Positions 7,827 through 14,279 of a DNA stretch of 33,693 nucleotides are shown piece after piece. How positions within the stretch are numbered: position 1 is the stretch's first letter; every line of letters starts with the position of its first letter. This DNA comes from a virus: IMG/VR virus record IMGVR_UViG_3300017527_000462, positions 1 through 33,693 of that record. One strand, written 5' to 3'. The notes beneath the pieces are model-generated. The model worked only from the letters and a program-made list of their open reading frames with translations. It had not been told where the DNA came from and searched no databases. A program made the position numbers and the translations under genes.

Positions 7827-9269
7827 ATGACAATGGCTAGAATATACTATAATGCAGTTTTTTCGGGGCATGGTGGGCGGATGCGTCCTGACCCCATTCA
7901 AGTAATGCAGAACGCCATAGAAACCGATCTTGTTTTTGATTGTTTTTTTGAGGATGGCGAAGATTATACATTCGTCGGTGATGAGGTCATCACTTGCTAT
8001 TTTCGGGACGTTGACGACGCCGCCGATTATCAGAGCGGGGGGACGTTCACGGCGGGCGTTGGTACTAATCAGTTCACATGGGCGCGGGATGCGTCCGACG
8101 TTGGCACGCCATCATTGTACAAATTGACGTTCAAAGTTGTCCCCGCTTCAGGCGATCCCGATTTGTCCATCGTTGCTGAGTATCGGGTAGATGAAGTACC
8201 AGACGGAACCGATACACCATTACCGCCGCCAAATGTAGGCGTAACGCCAGCGGAAAAAGCATGGTTAGAAGTGCAGACGGCGAACGGTGAGAATGTAGCC
8301 AGCAAAACAGACAAAATCATACCCGCCGTTGTTGGCGATTTTGCCGGATTGGATGCGGCGGGCAACTTGACAGATTCAGGAAGCGCGGCGGCTGATTTTG
8401 AGCCAGCGCTCCCCGCCGTTGGTGGTGATGGTTGGGTTTTGTCGTCCACTATTGCGGGTGTTCGCTCGTGGATAGCACAGGCATCGGGCGCGGCGTGGGG
8501 TGCGATTACTGGCACACTCGCCGACCAAGCCGACCTACAAAACGCGCTTGACGCTAAAGTTGATTTGGCTGGCGACGACATGACGGGCGGGTTATCCATC
8601 GCCGTGCCAACGGCAACAGAAAACGCGCTGGTATTGCAGACGACGGATGACGACGATACGAACAACGCACTAGAGGTGCAAGATAGCGCGGGGGCGGCGT
8701 TAATGAGTGTTGGTGCCGAAGGCAATGGAGAATTTAGGAGTAAAATGGATATAGTCGCGGGGAACGGATCTATACTGCGACTATCAGAAGGCGGCACAAC
8801 CGCATCCATTGAATCACTAAATAATCAATTAAACATCATATCAAACACCAATATCCGATTCACGGCCACAGCATCACCGGGCGGCGATATTTATTTTGAC
8901 GCCAGCGATTTTCTAAAATTCAGGAACGCATCTGTTGATGTGATGTGGATAGAGAACGAGCTTGTGGGGGTTGGTGTTTCTGCGACACCAAACGCACAAC
9001 TAGAAATCGTCGCCAAAAACGCCGCAACCATCGGCCAGATTATCCAATTAGCCGCAGGCGCAACCGCAAACGCGCTAGAGGTGCAAACATCCGCCGCCGC
9101 CGTAGTCGCCAGCGTTGACGCAAGCGGCGGCGCATTATTCGATACACTGAAAATAACAAATATAAAAAGCGGGGCAACACAAGGCGCGGCAGGTGCGGCG
9201 GCTGATGAGGTCTGGAAGACCGCCAGCCACGCCACGCTTCCCGATAATGTTCTATTGATAGGAGTATAA
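7827..9269 (+). CDS. Tail fibre / receptor-binding protein
   Basis: A 480-residue protein. Residues about 1-125 form an N-terminal beta domain that may anchor to the tail tip. A proline-rich hinge follows (T-P-L-P-P-P-N-V-G-V), then the fibre phrase L-Q-N-A-L-D-A-K-V-D-L-A-G-D-D-M-T-G-G (about 244-260). Two similar modules follow, N-A-L-E-V-Q-D-S-A-G-A-A-L-M-S-V and N-A-L-E-V-Q-T-S-A-A-A-V-V-A-S-V, typical of trimeric beta-helical shafts. The ATG at 7833 has better spacing from GGAG than the one at 7827. Likely host recognition. Confidence 0.75.
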   Translation: MTMARIYYNAVFSGHGGRMRPDPIQVMQNAIETDLVFDCFFEDGEDYTFVGDEVITCYFRDVDDAADYQSGGTFTAGVGTNQFTWARDASDVGTPSLYKLTFKVVPASGDPDLSIVAEYRVDEVPDGTDTPLPPPNVGVTPAEKAWLEVQTANGENVASKTDKIIPAVVGDFAGLDAAGNLTDSGSAAADFEPALPAVGGDGWVLSSTIAGVRSWIAQASGAAWGAITGTLADQADLQNALDAKVDLAGDDMTGGLSIAVPTATENALVLQTTDDDDTNNALEVQDSAGAALMSVGAEGNGEFRSKMDIVAGNGSILRLSEGGTTASIESLNNQLNIISNTNIRFTATASPGGDIYFDASDFLKFRNASVDVMWIENELVGVGVSATPNAQLEIVAKNAATIGQIIQLAAGATANALEVQTSAAAVVASVDASGGALFDTLKITNIKSGATQGAAGAAADEVWKTASHATLPDNVLLIGV

Positions 9270-9270
9270 A

Positions 9271-9528
9271 ATGGCAAAATTAACATTGCAAGTCGGTGCA
9301 TTTGTGGCAGAAAAATCGTCAACGGACGCAAACGCGGCGCGAATTCTGCGCGGCATGTTGGCGGCGCGTGGGTATGACGTTGACAATATGACGAACCAAG
9401 AGCAAGCGGAGGCCGTCATGGATGAAACAGTGCAGTTTTATAATGAGGCGGCAACGGCGCACGAGGCCAACAACGCCGCAAATGAAGCGCGGGAAAGTGT
9501 CCAATCAGACCCGCCAACTTTTGAATAA
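9271..9528 (+). CDS. Small hypothetical protein after the fibre
   Basis: An 85-residue, acidic and helical protein (repeated A/E/N residues in the C-terminal half). AGGAG lies ahead of the ATG, overlapping the fibre's last codons. There is no membrane segment or known motif. Its place between fibre and holin-like gene leaves fibre chaperone, minor virion protein or lysis accessory all open. Confidence 0.6.
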   Translation: MAKLTLQVGAFVAEKSSTDANAARILRGMLAARGYDVDNMTNQEQAEAVMDETVQFYNEAATAHEANNAANEARESVQSDPPTFE

Positions 9529-9540
9529 AGGAGCGTAACA

Positions 9541-9738
9541 ATGAACGTAAAATCAGGATATAAAACAAGCGAGTTTTGGATCACAGTAGTTACAAGCCTT
9601 TTCGGCGCGTTGGTTTTGGCTGGCGTTTTGACGCAGGAAGAGGCGACGGAATGGATGGCGATTTTCGCGCCCGTTCTGTTGCTAATCGTGCCGCAGGTGT
9701 TCTATGTAGTATCACGCGCAAAAGTTAAAAGCGGATAG
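9541..9738 (+). CDS. Small two-helix membrane protein, holin candidate
   Basis: A 65-residue protein with two predicted membrane segments (about residues 11-30 and 39-58) separated by a short acidic loop (T-Q-E-E-A-T-E-W), and a lysine-rich C-terminus. The shape, size and place at the end of the tail module fit a class II-like holin. It starts after AAGGAG. No homologue is recognised, and no endolysin lies next to it, so the lysis role is inferred. Confidence 0.6.
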   Translation: MNVKSGYKTSEFWITVVTSLFGALVLAGVLTQEEATEWMAIFAPVLLLIVPQVFYVVSRAKVKSG

Positions 9739-9741
9739 GCA

Positions 9742-10137
9742 ATGGAACAACCAACAACAACCATCGGCGTTATATTGGCTATGGCTACGCTCGTTATCAC
9801 AAACGGCGTGCAATTCATGGCGAATCGCTCAAGCGCTGCGAACGATGCCGAAGCCCACGAGGATGATAACGAACTAGCCGCCGCCCGTGATACGTGGAAG
9901 CGCGTGCTGGACTTGCAAGAGCGACAAGGCGTCGAGATAGCCGACCTCCGCAAACAAGCAAGGGAGCGGGAAGCGACAAACGAAAAGCGCATCAAAGACA
10001 TGAGCCAAGCGCACGCCACCGAAACCGCCGCACTATTGGAGCGTATCGGCACGCTAGAAAAAACGGTTGAAAGGATGGGTGAATTGTTGGTTGAAAAGGA
10101 TAAAGAGATTGAACGGCTCAACAGGAGAATAATATGA
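9742..10137 (+). CDS. Membrane-anchored coiled-coil protein, lysis/spanin-like candidate
   Basis: A 131-residue protein: a short N-terminus, one membrane helix (about 7-25, I-G-V-I-L-A-M-A-T-L-V-I), then a long charged coiled coil to the end (residues 40-128). One helix followed by a coiled coil is the shape of inner-membrane spanins and of some holin-associated proteins. It starts 3 bases after the holin-like stop and overlaps the next gene by ATGA. No lipoprotein partner lies here. A structural coiled coil is the alternative. Confidence 0.5.
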   Translation: MEQPTTTIGVILAMATLVITNGVQFMANRSSAANDAEAHEDDNELAAARDTWKRVLDLQERQGVEIADLRKQAREREATNEKRIKDMSQAHATETAALLERIGTLEKTVERMGELLVEKDKEIERLNRRII

Positions 10138-10442
10138 TAGGCATCGTGGGCGGTTTTGTAGCTGGTTTGTTTCATCGGTTCTTTTTGTCACCATTCATCG
10201 GTCAGCAGACAAGAGCGGCGCAAAGTATAGGCACGCCAGCGGCGGGCGTTATTGTCGCCTTCGTGCCGTTTCGATTGTCGTTTTGGTGGATGTTACAACG
10301 CATCATTCCAGACAAGCGCCAGCGGGAAGAAGTGGCACTTGCTGCTGATTATGCCTATTGGTCTGTTTTCCTGTTTTATGGGCTTGCCGTTGTTGTTACC
10401 ATCCTCGCCAAGGTTGGCGGGGTTAGAGAGGATAAGCTATAA
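10134..10442 (+). CDS. Membrane protein, three predicted helices
   Basis: A 102-residue protein with hydrophobic stretches at about residues 2-20, 34-53 and 72-93. The middle has many aromatic residues (R-L-S-F-W-W-M) and a basic loop (P-D-K-R-Q-R-E-E). AGGAG precedes its ATG, which overlaps the upstream stop. As the last gene before the major terminator it may be part of the lysis set. I do not recognise the family. Confidence 0.55.
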   Translation: MIGIVGGFVAGLFHRFFLSPFIGQQTRAAQSIGTPAAGVIVAFVPFRLSFWWMLQRIIPDKRQREEVALAADYAYWSVFLFYGLAVVVTILAKVGGVREDKL

Positions 10443-10443
10443 T
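10414..10443 (+). promoter_or_regulatory. Promoter candidate at the end of the late operon
   Basis: TTGGCG (10414-10419), an 18-base spacer and a perfect TATAAT (10438-10443) overlap the last codons of the membrane gene. A transcript from about 10450 would have only about 75 bases before the strong terminator, which fits a small RNA rather than an mRNA. Confidence 0.4.
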
Positions 10444-10449
10444 GCTCCT

Positions 10450-10526
10450 GTGACACCCTCCGTCACACCCTCCCCCACTTCATCGGGAAAGCCCATGAAT
10501 CTATATTTGATTCATGGGCTTTTTTG
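10450..10526 (+). ncRNA. Candidate small RNA with CACCCTCC motifs
   Basis: Between the candidate promoter and the terminator lies about 75 bases without an ORF. A hairpin TGTGAC / GTCACA (10449-10467) exposes ACCCTCC in its loop. CACCCTCC occurs twice (10454-10461 and 10466-10473), complementary to strong Shine-Dalgarno sequences. The terminator stem forms the 3' end. This is inferred only from sequence. Confidence 0.3.
10488..10525 (+). terminator. Intrinsic terminator of the late operon
   Basis: A perfect stem AGCCCATGAATC / GATTCATGGGCT (extendable by two A-T pairs) with a 7-base loop is followed by a T run (10520-10525). It ends the structural/lysis transcription unit and faces the leftward module. 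Confidence 0.9.
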
Positions 10527-10560
10527 TTGCCCCGTGGCCGTTACGGTCGCAGAAACCAAA

Positions 10561-10629
10561 AAACGGCCGTTTTCTTGTCAACATTGCGGGATACTAAACC
10601 AAAATGTAAGATGAAGAAAACGGCCGTTT
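10561..10629. repeat. 16-bp inverted repeat built on AACGGCCGTT, between convergent operons
   Basis: AAACGGCCGTTTTCTT at 10561-10576 is the exact reverse complement of 10614-10629. Each arm holds one copy of the genome's repeated palindrome. The 37-base interior also carries ACATT / AATGT. The element lies between the end of the rightward late operon and the end of the leftward module. It may act as a two-way barrier or terminator. No ORF spans it convincingly. Confidence 0.6.
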
Positions 10630-10657
10630 ATTGTGCCATCCCTCCGCCGCGTTGATG

Positions 10658-10759
10658 TCAGTCTGTAACAGTGGCGGGATTGTCGGCGGGTTGCCATCGG
10701 TGCGCGTGGTAGATTTGCTCAAAATCCACGCGTCCCGATGTTCTTATTCCATCAGGCAT
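10658..10759 (-). CDS. Micro-ORF overlapping the methyltransferase end
   Basis: A 33-codon frame starting M-P-D-G-I-R-T-S and ending A-T-V-T-D. Its ATG lies 8 bases inside the methyltransferase gene, with GGGGG just upstream. Codon use (mostly G/C third positions) resembles real genes here, and the stop lies well before the palindrome repeat. An internal inverted repeat (CGCGTGG / CCACGCG, about 10700-10730) lies within it. No family is recognised. Confidence 0.4.
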   Translation of the reverse strand: MPDGIRTSGRVDFEQIYHAHRWQPADNPATVTD

Positions 10760-11669
10760 CACCCCCAAAGAGCGACTTTTGACCCTCATTTTGTGCGCTC
10801 AACAACGAAGGCGAAAAACCGATCTCGCGTATCTCTTGGCGCATCTTTTTGTTACGCATAATCCATGCGTTCGCTTGCGGGTAGAATTTGCGATCATTCT
10901 CAAACCCATACCCCAAACGACCAAGATTATTAGCAGCGACAAGAGCCGATCCGCTTCCCGCCGTCGGGTCAACGACCACATCGCCGGGGTCGGTGAATAT
11001 CTCAATCAATCGCTCCAAAACGCGGATCGGTTTTTGCGTGGGGTGGATTTTCTCATAGAACGGGTCGCCCGCTTTGTCTTTCTCCCAATCCATGATATTA
11101 AAAACCATGCGCCCATCGTTGTTGAATTTGGGTAACTTTTTGCGATAGAACAATATAGCATATTCAGCATTGCCAACTACGCGCATATTTGCCTTCAACA
11201 CTTGCGGGCTAAAATTCTTTCGAAAGACTAAGTTGATATAGTTTGGGAAGCCGTGCCGCTTGCCCAATTCAATCAGCCCAAATTGTTGTTCAAAAGAGCA
11301 AAAGATAATCATACATGGGGCCTTGCCCTTTTCCTTTGGCTCTTTGACTAACATACGACTGGCGAAGTGCATAAACTCGGCAGAGTTGAATAATTCATCC
11401 TTGCGGAAGAAATTAGACCCCGCCTTGTCGCTTTCGCCGTTTTTGCGGTCGCCGCCTTCGTACCATGACGGATTGGAGCCATAGGCATTAACGCCGATGT
11501 TATAGGGTATGTCGGCTATAATTAGCTGGGCGGGGGGGATATGGTAGCTCTTTGAGTTTTGGAAGTTGTCATGGTATAGATTGCTCTCAATCTCGCCCTT
11601 ATTGACTTTTCTAGCCAGTGCTGCCGCCTTTAATTCTGCTATTTGCTCTTCTGTTAATCGCTTGCCCAT
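10752..11669 (-). CDS. N6-adenine DNA methyltransferase, beta class
   Basis: A 305-residue protein with methyltransferase motifs in beta-class order. The catalytic motif is I-A-D-I-P-Y-N (residues 51-57, a DPPY variant with Ile for the first Pro). Then come H-P-T-Q-K-P (209-214) and the SAM-binding motif D-P-T-A-G-S-G (234-240). It would methylate adenine (less likely N4-cytosine) in DNA. No restriction endonuclease lies beside it, so it is probably an orphan enzyme that protects phage DNA or marks regulatory sites. GAGGTGA precedes the ATG. Confidence 0.88.
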   Translation of the reverse strand: MGKRLTEEQIAELKAAALARKVNKGEIESNLYHDNFQNSKSYHIPPAQLIIADIPYNIGVNAYGSNPSWYEGGDRKNGESDKAGSNFFRKDELFNSAEFMHFASRMLVKEPKEKGKAPCMIIFCSFEQQFGLIELGKRHGFPNYINLVFRKNFSPQVLKANMRVVGNAEYAILFYRKKLPKFNNDGRMVFNIMDWEKDKAGDPFYEKIHPTQKPIRVLERLIEIFTDPGDVVVDPTAGSGSALVAANNLGRLGYGFENDRKFYPQANAWIMRNKKMRQEIREIGFSPSLLSAQNEGQKSLFGGDA

Positions 11670-11761
11670 CTTATCACCTCATAAACAAAATGCGCCCCTT
11701 TGGTTAGTGATGGAAACCAAAGGGGCGCATATGCCTTAAACTTTAATTGTATCGTCTCCAT
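11654..11761 (-). CDS. Possible 35-residue leader ORF before the methyltransferase
   Basis: An open frame M-E-T-I-Q-L-K-F-K ending I-R-W-A-S-D overlaps the methyltransferase start by 16 bases. A promoter candidate lies just upstream, but there is no clear Shine-Dalgarno. The frame runs right through the long hairpin at 11690-11730, so ribosomes translating it would open the hairpin. It may be a leader peptide or a chance frame. Confidence 0.35.
   Translation of the reverse strand: METIQLKFKAYAPLWFPSLTKGAHFVYEVIRWASD
11690..11730 (-). terminator. Long perfect hairpin / attenuator before the methyltransferase
   Basis: A 16-bp perfect stem (ATGCGCCCCTTTGGTT and its complement) with a 9-base loop. 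On the minus strand it is followed by TTTTGTTT, as in an intrinsic terminator, and then by the methyltransferase site and start. It separates the membrane/helix-turn-helix gene from the methyltransferase and probably limits read-through. Confidence 0.7.
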
Positions 11762-11776
11762 CACAAGACAATTGCT

Positions 11777-11805
11777 ATAGTATTGTATTTTACAATTTAC
11801 GTCAA
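11777..11805 (-). promoter_or_regulatory. Promoter candidate for the methyltransferase
   Basis: On the minus strand TTGACG (11805-11800), a 17-base spacer and TACTAT (11782-11777) lie in the gap after the membrane/helix-turn-helix gene. The -35 is near consensus and the -10 moderate. It would let the methyltransferase be expressed apart from the rest of the leftward operon. Confidence 0.5.
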
Positions 11806-11813
11806 GAAGTTGG

Positions 11814-12650
11814 TTATACCACTCTTGGATCGTTGCCATTGACAACATAAACGCCGTGTGCTTTTTGCTCAATATGTCCCTCGCCCAAACTATAGCGAAT
11901 AACATTGGAAACGGTGCGACCGCTTACACCTGTTAATGTTCGCCGTGCGCTTGCTGGCGTTAAATCCCGCCCATCCTCATGTGCGCTATAGAGCAAACAT
12001 GCACGCTCCCACATTGCGCTATGGGTTGCGCTTTGCGCTATGGGTTGCGCTTTCGTTGCGCTTTGCGCTATGGGTTGCGCTATTGGTTGCGCTATCTTCG
12101 CCATCTTGACCGCTAATCTATCCGCCGCCTGTTGCCGTTTCAATTCCCGCTCAAATTCGATTTTGTCATCTTCCAGCGTGTCAACCCGCGCCGCCGCTTT
12201 GCGCTCTATGCTTGATTCCTTGCGCTCTATGCTATCCATCCCAATCAGTGCATAATTTACAGCGACCAATAGGAAAACGGCCGTTGTGATGATTTTGTGG
12301 GCGGTGTTCACATCGGTGAACCATAACGCCCCGCCGCCTACAATCAAATAGATGGCGACGAATGACAACGGCAGTATTAACGGCCGTTTCTCTTCATACG
12401 ATTTGATTGCTCGGTGCGATGCCATAAAACCCACCGCCTCAACACCGCCAGCCGTGAAAACTGCCATCGTTACAGACAGCATAGCGGCGGCGGTTTCGTC
12501 CATCCAAAACGCATATACACCAATCCCAAATAGCCCGCCGCTTACCAATGGCAACAGGCGCGAAAATAGATTTGTGATTGTGTATTGAATGGTCAAGCCG
12601 ATGGCGGTTGACCATCGGCGGGCGAATTTTACAAGTTGTTCGTCTCTCAT
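11814..12650 (-). CDS. Four-helix membrane protein with coiled coil and C-terminal winged-helix-like domain
   Basis: A 278-residue protein. Predicted membrane helices lie at about residues 31-50, 54-76, 90-110 and 118-137. A charged coiled-coil segment follows (140-186, E-R-K-E-S-S-I-E-R-K). A tandem repeat of A-Q-P-I / A-Q-S-A-T (186-210) comes next, and a C-terminal domain (213-270) looks like a winged helix: T-P-A-S-A-R-R-T-L-T, G-V-S-G-R-T-V-S-N-V-I, wing H-G-V-Y-V-V. The shape recalls DUF2637/SpdB-type proteins of actinobacterial mobile elements, by analogy only. It may hold DNA at the membrane or sense an envelope signal. It overlaps the next upstream gene by ATGA. Confidence 0.65.
   Translation of the reverse strand: MRDEQLVKFARRWSTAIGLTIQYTITNLFSRLLPLVSGGLFGIGVYAFWMDETAAAMLSVTMAVFTAGGVEAVGFMASHRAIKSYEEKRPLILPLSFVAIYLIVGGGALWFTDVNTAHKIITTAVFLLVAVNYALIGMDSIERKESSIERKAAARVDTLEDDKIEFERELKRQQAADRLAVKMAKIAQPIAQPIAQSATKAQPIAQSATHSAMWERACLLYSAHEDGRDLTPASARRTLTGVSGRTVSNVIRYSLGEGHIEQKAHGVYVVNGNDPRVV
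12026..12081. repeat. In-gene tandem repeat, 30-bp period
   Basis: A 26-base sequence beginning TTGCGCTTTGCGCTATGGG occurs at 12026-12051 and again at 12056-12081, with partial copies on both sides (about 12015-12094). It encodes the A-Q-P-I-A-Q-S-A-T linker between the coiled coil and the winged-helix-like domain. Such repeats can expand or contract by slippage and so change linker length. Confidence 0.8.
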
Positions 12651-12850
12651 GATTTCAACATCTCCTTATAAAACAGGCGCAAAATTTCCTTAAACTGTGC
12701 AGGCAAATTCGCCAGCGTTATTTGCTCATCCAATTCGCGCCAATAGCGGCGGCGTGTGCTTTCCCATCCAAGCGCGGTACGGTTTCCTGTTTTCAAATAC
12801 AGAAAGTATTCGTTGTGCGCCCGTGTGAATTTGTTGCTTTCTTTTTGCAT
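12647..12850 (-). CDS. Small basic hypothetical protein
   Basis: A 67-residue helical protein rich in Arg, Glu and Leu, with R-R-R-Y-W-R-E-L in the middle. GAGGGG lies before its ATG, and its stop overlaps the start of the membrane/helix-turn-helix gene by ATGA, so the two are translated together. A possible frame ends 2 bases before this start. The function is unknown; a partner of the membrane protein is plausible. Confidence 0.6.
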   Translation of the reverse strand: MQKESNKFTRAHNEYFLYLKTGNRTALGWESTRRRYWRELDEQITLANLPAQFKEILRLFYKEMLKS

Positions 12851-12852
12851 TG

Positions 12853-12936
12853 TTACCCCTCTTCATCAGCCCACCCCGATGCCATAAATGGCGGTCGGTC
12901 GGCGCCGTCGTCCGTCGTGCACTCGTGGTAGACTGT
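12853..12936 (-). other. Open -1 frame after the lipoprotein gene (extension or micro-ORF without a clear start)
   Basis: On the minus strand, the frame one base back from the lipoprotein gene reads G-V-T-V-Y-H-E-C-T-T-D-D-G-A-D-R-P-P and ends M-A-S-G-W-A-D-E-E-G. Codon use is gene-like, and the stop lies 2 bases before the next gene's ATG. It has no ordinary start codon. It could be reached by a -1 slip on the G run just before the lipoprotein stop, or an assembly indel may have split one gene. Confidence 0.35.
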
Positions 12937-13892
12937 TACTCCCCCGCCTCGCTTTGCTGGGGGAGTCCATCCATATCTAATAATTCACGCACGCCGTAAT
13001 GAGTCCATTTGTTGCCGTTTCCTGATGTCCTGACCCATCCCCGCTCTTTCATCACTGCCAGAATGGAGTTGTACAAATCACCGTTTGATAATCCTATCAA
13101 TTCATCCATCCCCCGCCCACTCGTTGACGTTGAACGGCGGAAACCAAAATCGCCCGCTATGATGTTGTTTTCCATCGCGTCAAGGTTTGCACCTGTAAAA
13201 GTATAAGTGATGGCACGCCCGTTTTTACGTGTCAATGCGATTGATTCACGCTCCGCATTGATGGCGACTGTTTCGCCGTTGGTGGGGGTGAATGGGATAA
13301 TACGCGGGGCGGGCAGTTGTAGCGGTTCCGGTTCTTCATCCATCAACCAATCGCCATTGATGACAATCGGCTCGCCGTTGGCGGTTAGTATCGTGCGGTT
13401 TTTGAATAATAGAATCTTGAATAGAACAACAGAACCAACAAAGAAAAACGCAAAGAAAGCGACCCACAACGCCGTCTTAACTATATCGCGCCGTGTGGCG
13501 TTGTACTCCGCCTCATCCGCCGCCAATTGCAACGCTCCCCGCGTTGCTATCGTTTTCAATGTCTCCCGCGTGGCGATGGCATCCAATTTGATTTGGTTTT
13601 CGGCGTTGGCGATGCTGGCGGCGCGTTCTGCGTTTCGTGCCTGTTCCGTCTGCATTGGTACAGCCGTCATAGTGGCCACGATGCCCGCTTGCCGCGTGGC
13701 GCTGTCTGCCATACTTCCCGCTGTCGCCCGTGCTGCCGCCGTCATAATCGGCGCGGCTTGTGCCGTTGTTGCTATCGTGGTCTGCGTTGCCGCCGCCTGC
13801 AATCCATCCATGACAGCGCCGCCCGTCGCCGATGGCGGGGCTGGCGTTGCACATGAGGCAAGCAAAAGAAGGATGAGGACGGCGGGTTTCAT
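12936..13892 (-). CDS. Lipoprotein-signal, single-pass membrane protein with cytosolic winged-helix-like domain
   Basis: A 318-residue protein. The N-terminus is a lipoprotein signal with lipobox L-A-S-C (Cys14). Residues 20-135 are Ala/Thr-rich and then coiled-coil-like. A strong membrane helix lies at about 138-163 (V-A-F-F-A-F-F-F-V-G-S-V-V-L-F). Residues 170-318 are probably cytosolic and end in a winged-helix-like part (about 258-310: D-E-L-I-G-L-S-N-G-D-L-Y-N-S-I-L-A-V-M-K-E-R-G-W). The layout is an envelope sensor or tether linked to DNA or protein binding. It starts 2 bases after the upstream stop. A run of five G before its stop may allow a -1 shift into an extension. Confidence 0.65.
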   Translation of the reverse strand: MKPAVLILLLLASCATPAPPSATGGAVMDGLQAAATQTTIATTAQAAPIMTAAARATAGSMADSATRQAGIVATMTAVPMQTEQARNAERAASIANAENQIKLDAIATRETLKTIATRGALQLAADEAEYNATRRDIVKTALWVAFFAFFFVGSVVLFKILLFKNRTILTANGEPIVINGDWLMDEEPEPLQLPAPRIIPFTPTNGETVAINAERESIALTRKNGRAITYTFTGANLDAMENNIIAGDFGFRRSTSTSGRGMDELIGLSNGDLYNSILAVMKERGWVRTSGNGNKWTHYGVRELLDMDGLPQQSEAGE

Positions 13893-13894
13893 GT

Positions 13895-14212
13895 TTAGTA
13901 ATTCGCCGGGTTAAAATCGGCGGCAGTATCATCACCAACTACGCCAGATGCGGCGGCGAAATAGTCAGGTGCAACCGCTGTAACGCCCGAATTGTTACCA
14001 ATGGCAATTACTCGTTTCTTGGCTGGCTGTGAGCATTCATGCGCGTATGCGTGCCGGATGCGGCGGGCGGCGCGGTTTGTATGCGTTATGGGTCGGTCTG
14101 GCGTGAATGGGTATTGTGTGGGCTGATACGCTCCCCGATGCCCATAATCGCGCACCCAAACTACCAAATCACCATTGTTCGCTTTCGTTGTCATTCGTTG
14201 TGGATAATTCAT
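13895..14212 (-). CDS. Hypothetical protein of the leftward operon
   Basis: A 105-residue protein with many Asn, Tyr, Pro and Ala residues and the phrase L-V-V-W-V-R-D-Y-G-H-R-G-A-Y near residue 16. The ATG at 14212 follows a GATGGAGAAGGAACA leader like those at other small genes in this genome; an internal ATG (residue 7) is the alternative. No family is recognised. Confidence 0.55.
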   Translation of the reverse strand: MNYPQRMTTKANNGDLVVWVRDYGHRGAYQPTQYPFTPDRPITHTNRAARRIRHAYAHECSQPAKKRVIAIGNNSGVTAVAPDYFAAASGVVGDDTAADFNPANY

Positions 14213-14279
14213 TGTTCCTTCTCCATCATGTGCGACTTGCGCCGCGTGTTTTGTTATAAAATCACTCCGATGTATTTAC

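Noticed and set aside
8069-8809. A 246-codon open frame on the minus strand
   Set aside because: It is the antisense of the tail fibre gene, with Ser/Pro/Ala-rich content typical of a shadow and no operon partner.
316-10442. Lytic enzyme hidden in the tape measure, hub or fibre protein
   Set aside because: No catalytic motif of lysozyme, NlpC/P60, M23 peptidase or transglycosylase could be seen in these proteins by eye.
10690-10740. A hairpin region that first looked like part of a tRNA
   Set aside because: The stem and loop sizes do not fit a cloverleaf, no acceptor stem pairs, and the reverse strand reads as a micro-ORF.
13207-13914. A 235-codon open frame on the plus strand
   Set aside because: It lies exactly opposite the lipoprotein/helix-turn-helix gene, which has a signal, membrane helix and proper operon spacing. 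The plus frame looks like its shadow (Ala/Arg/Ser-rich, no site).
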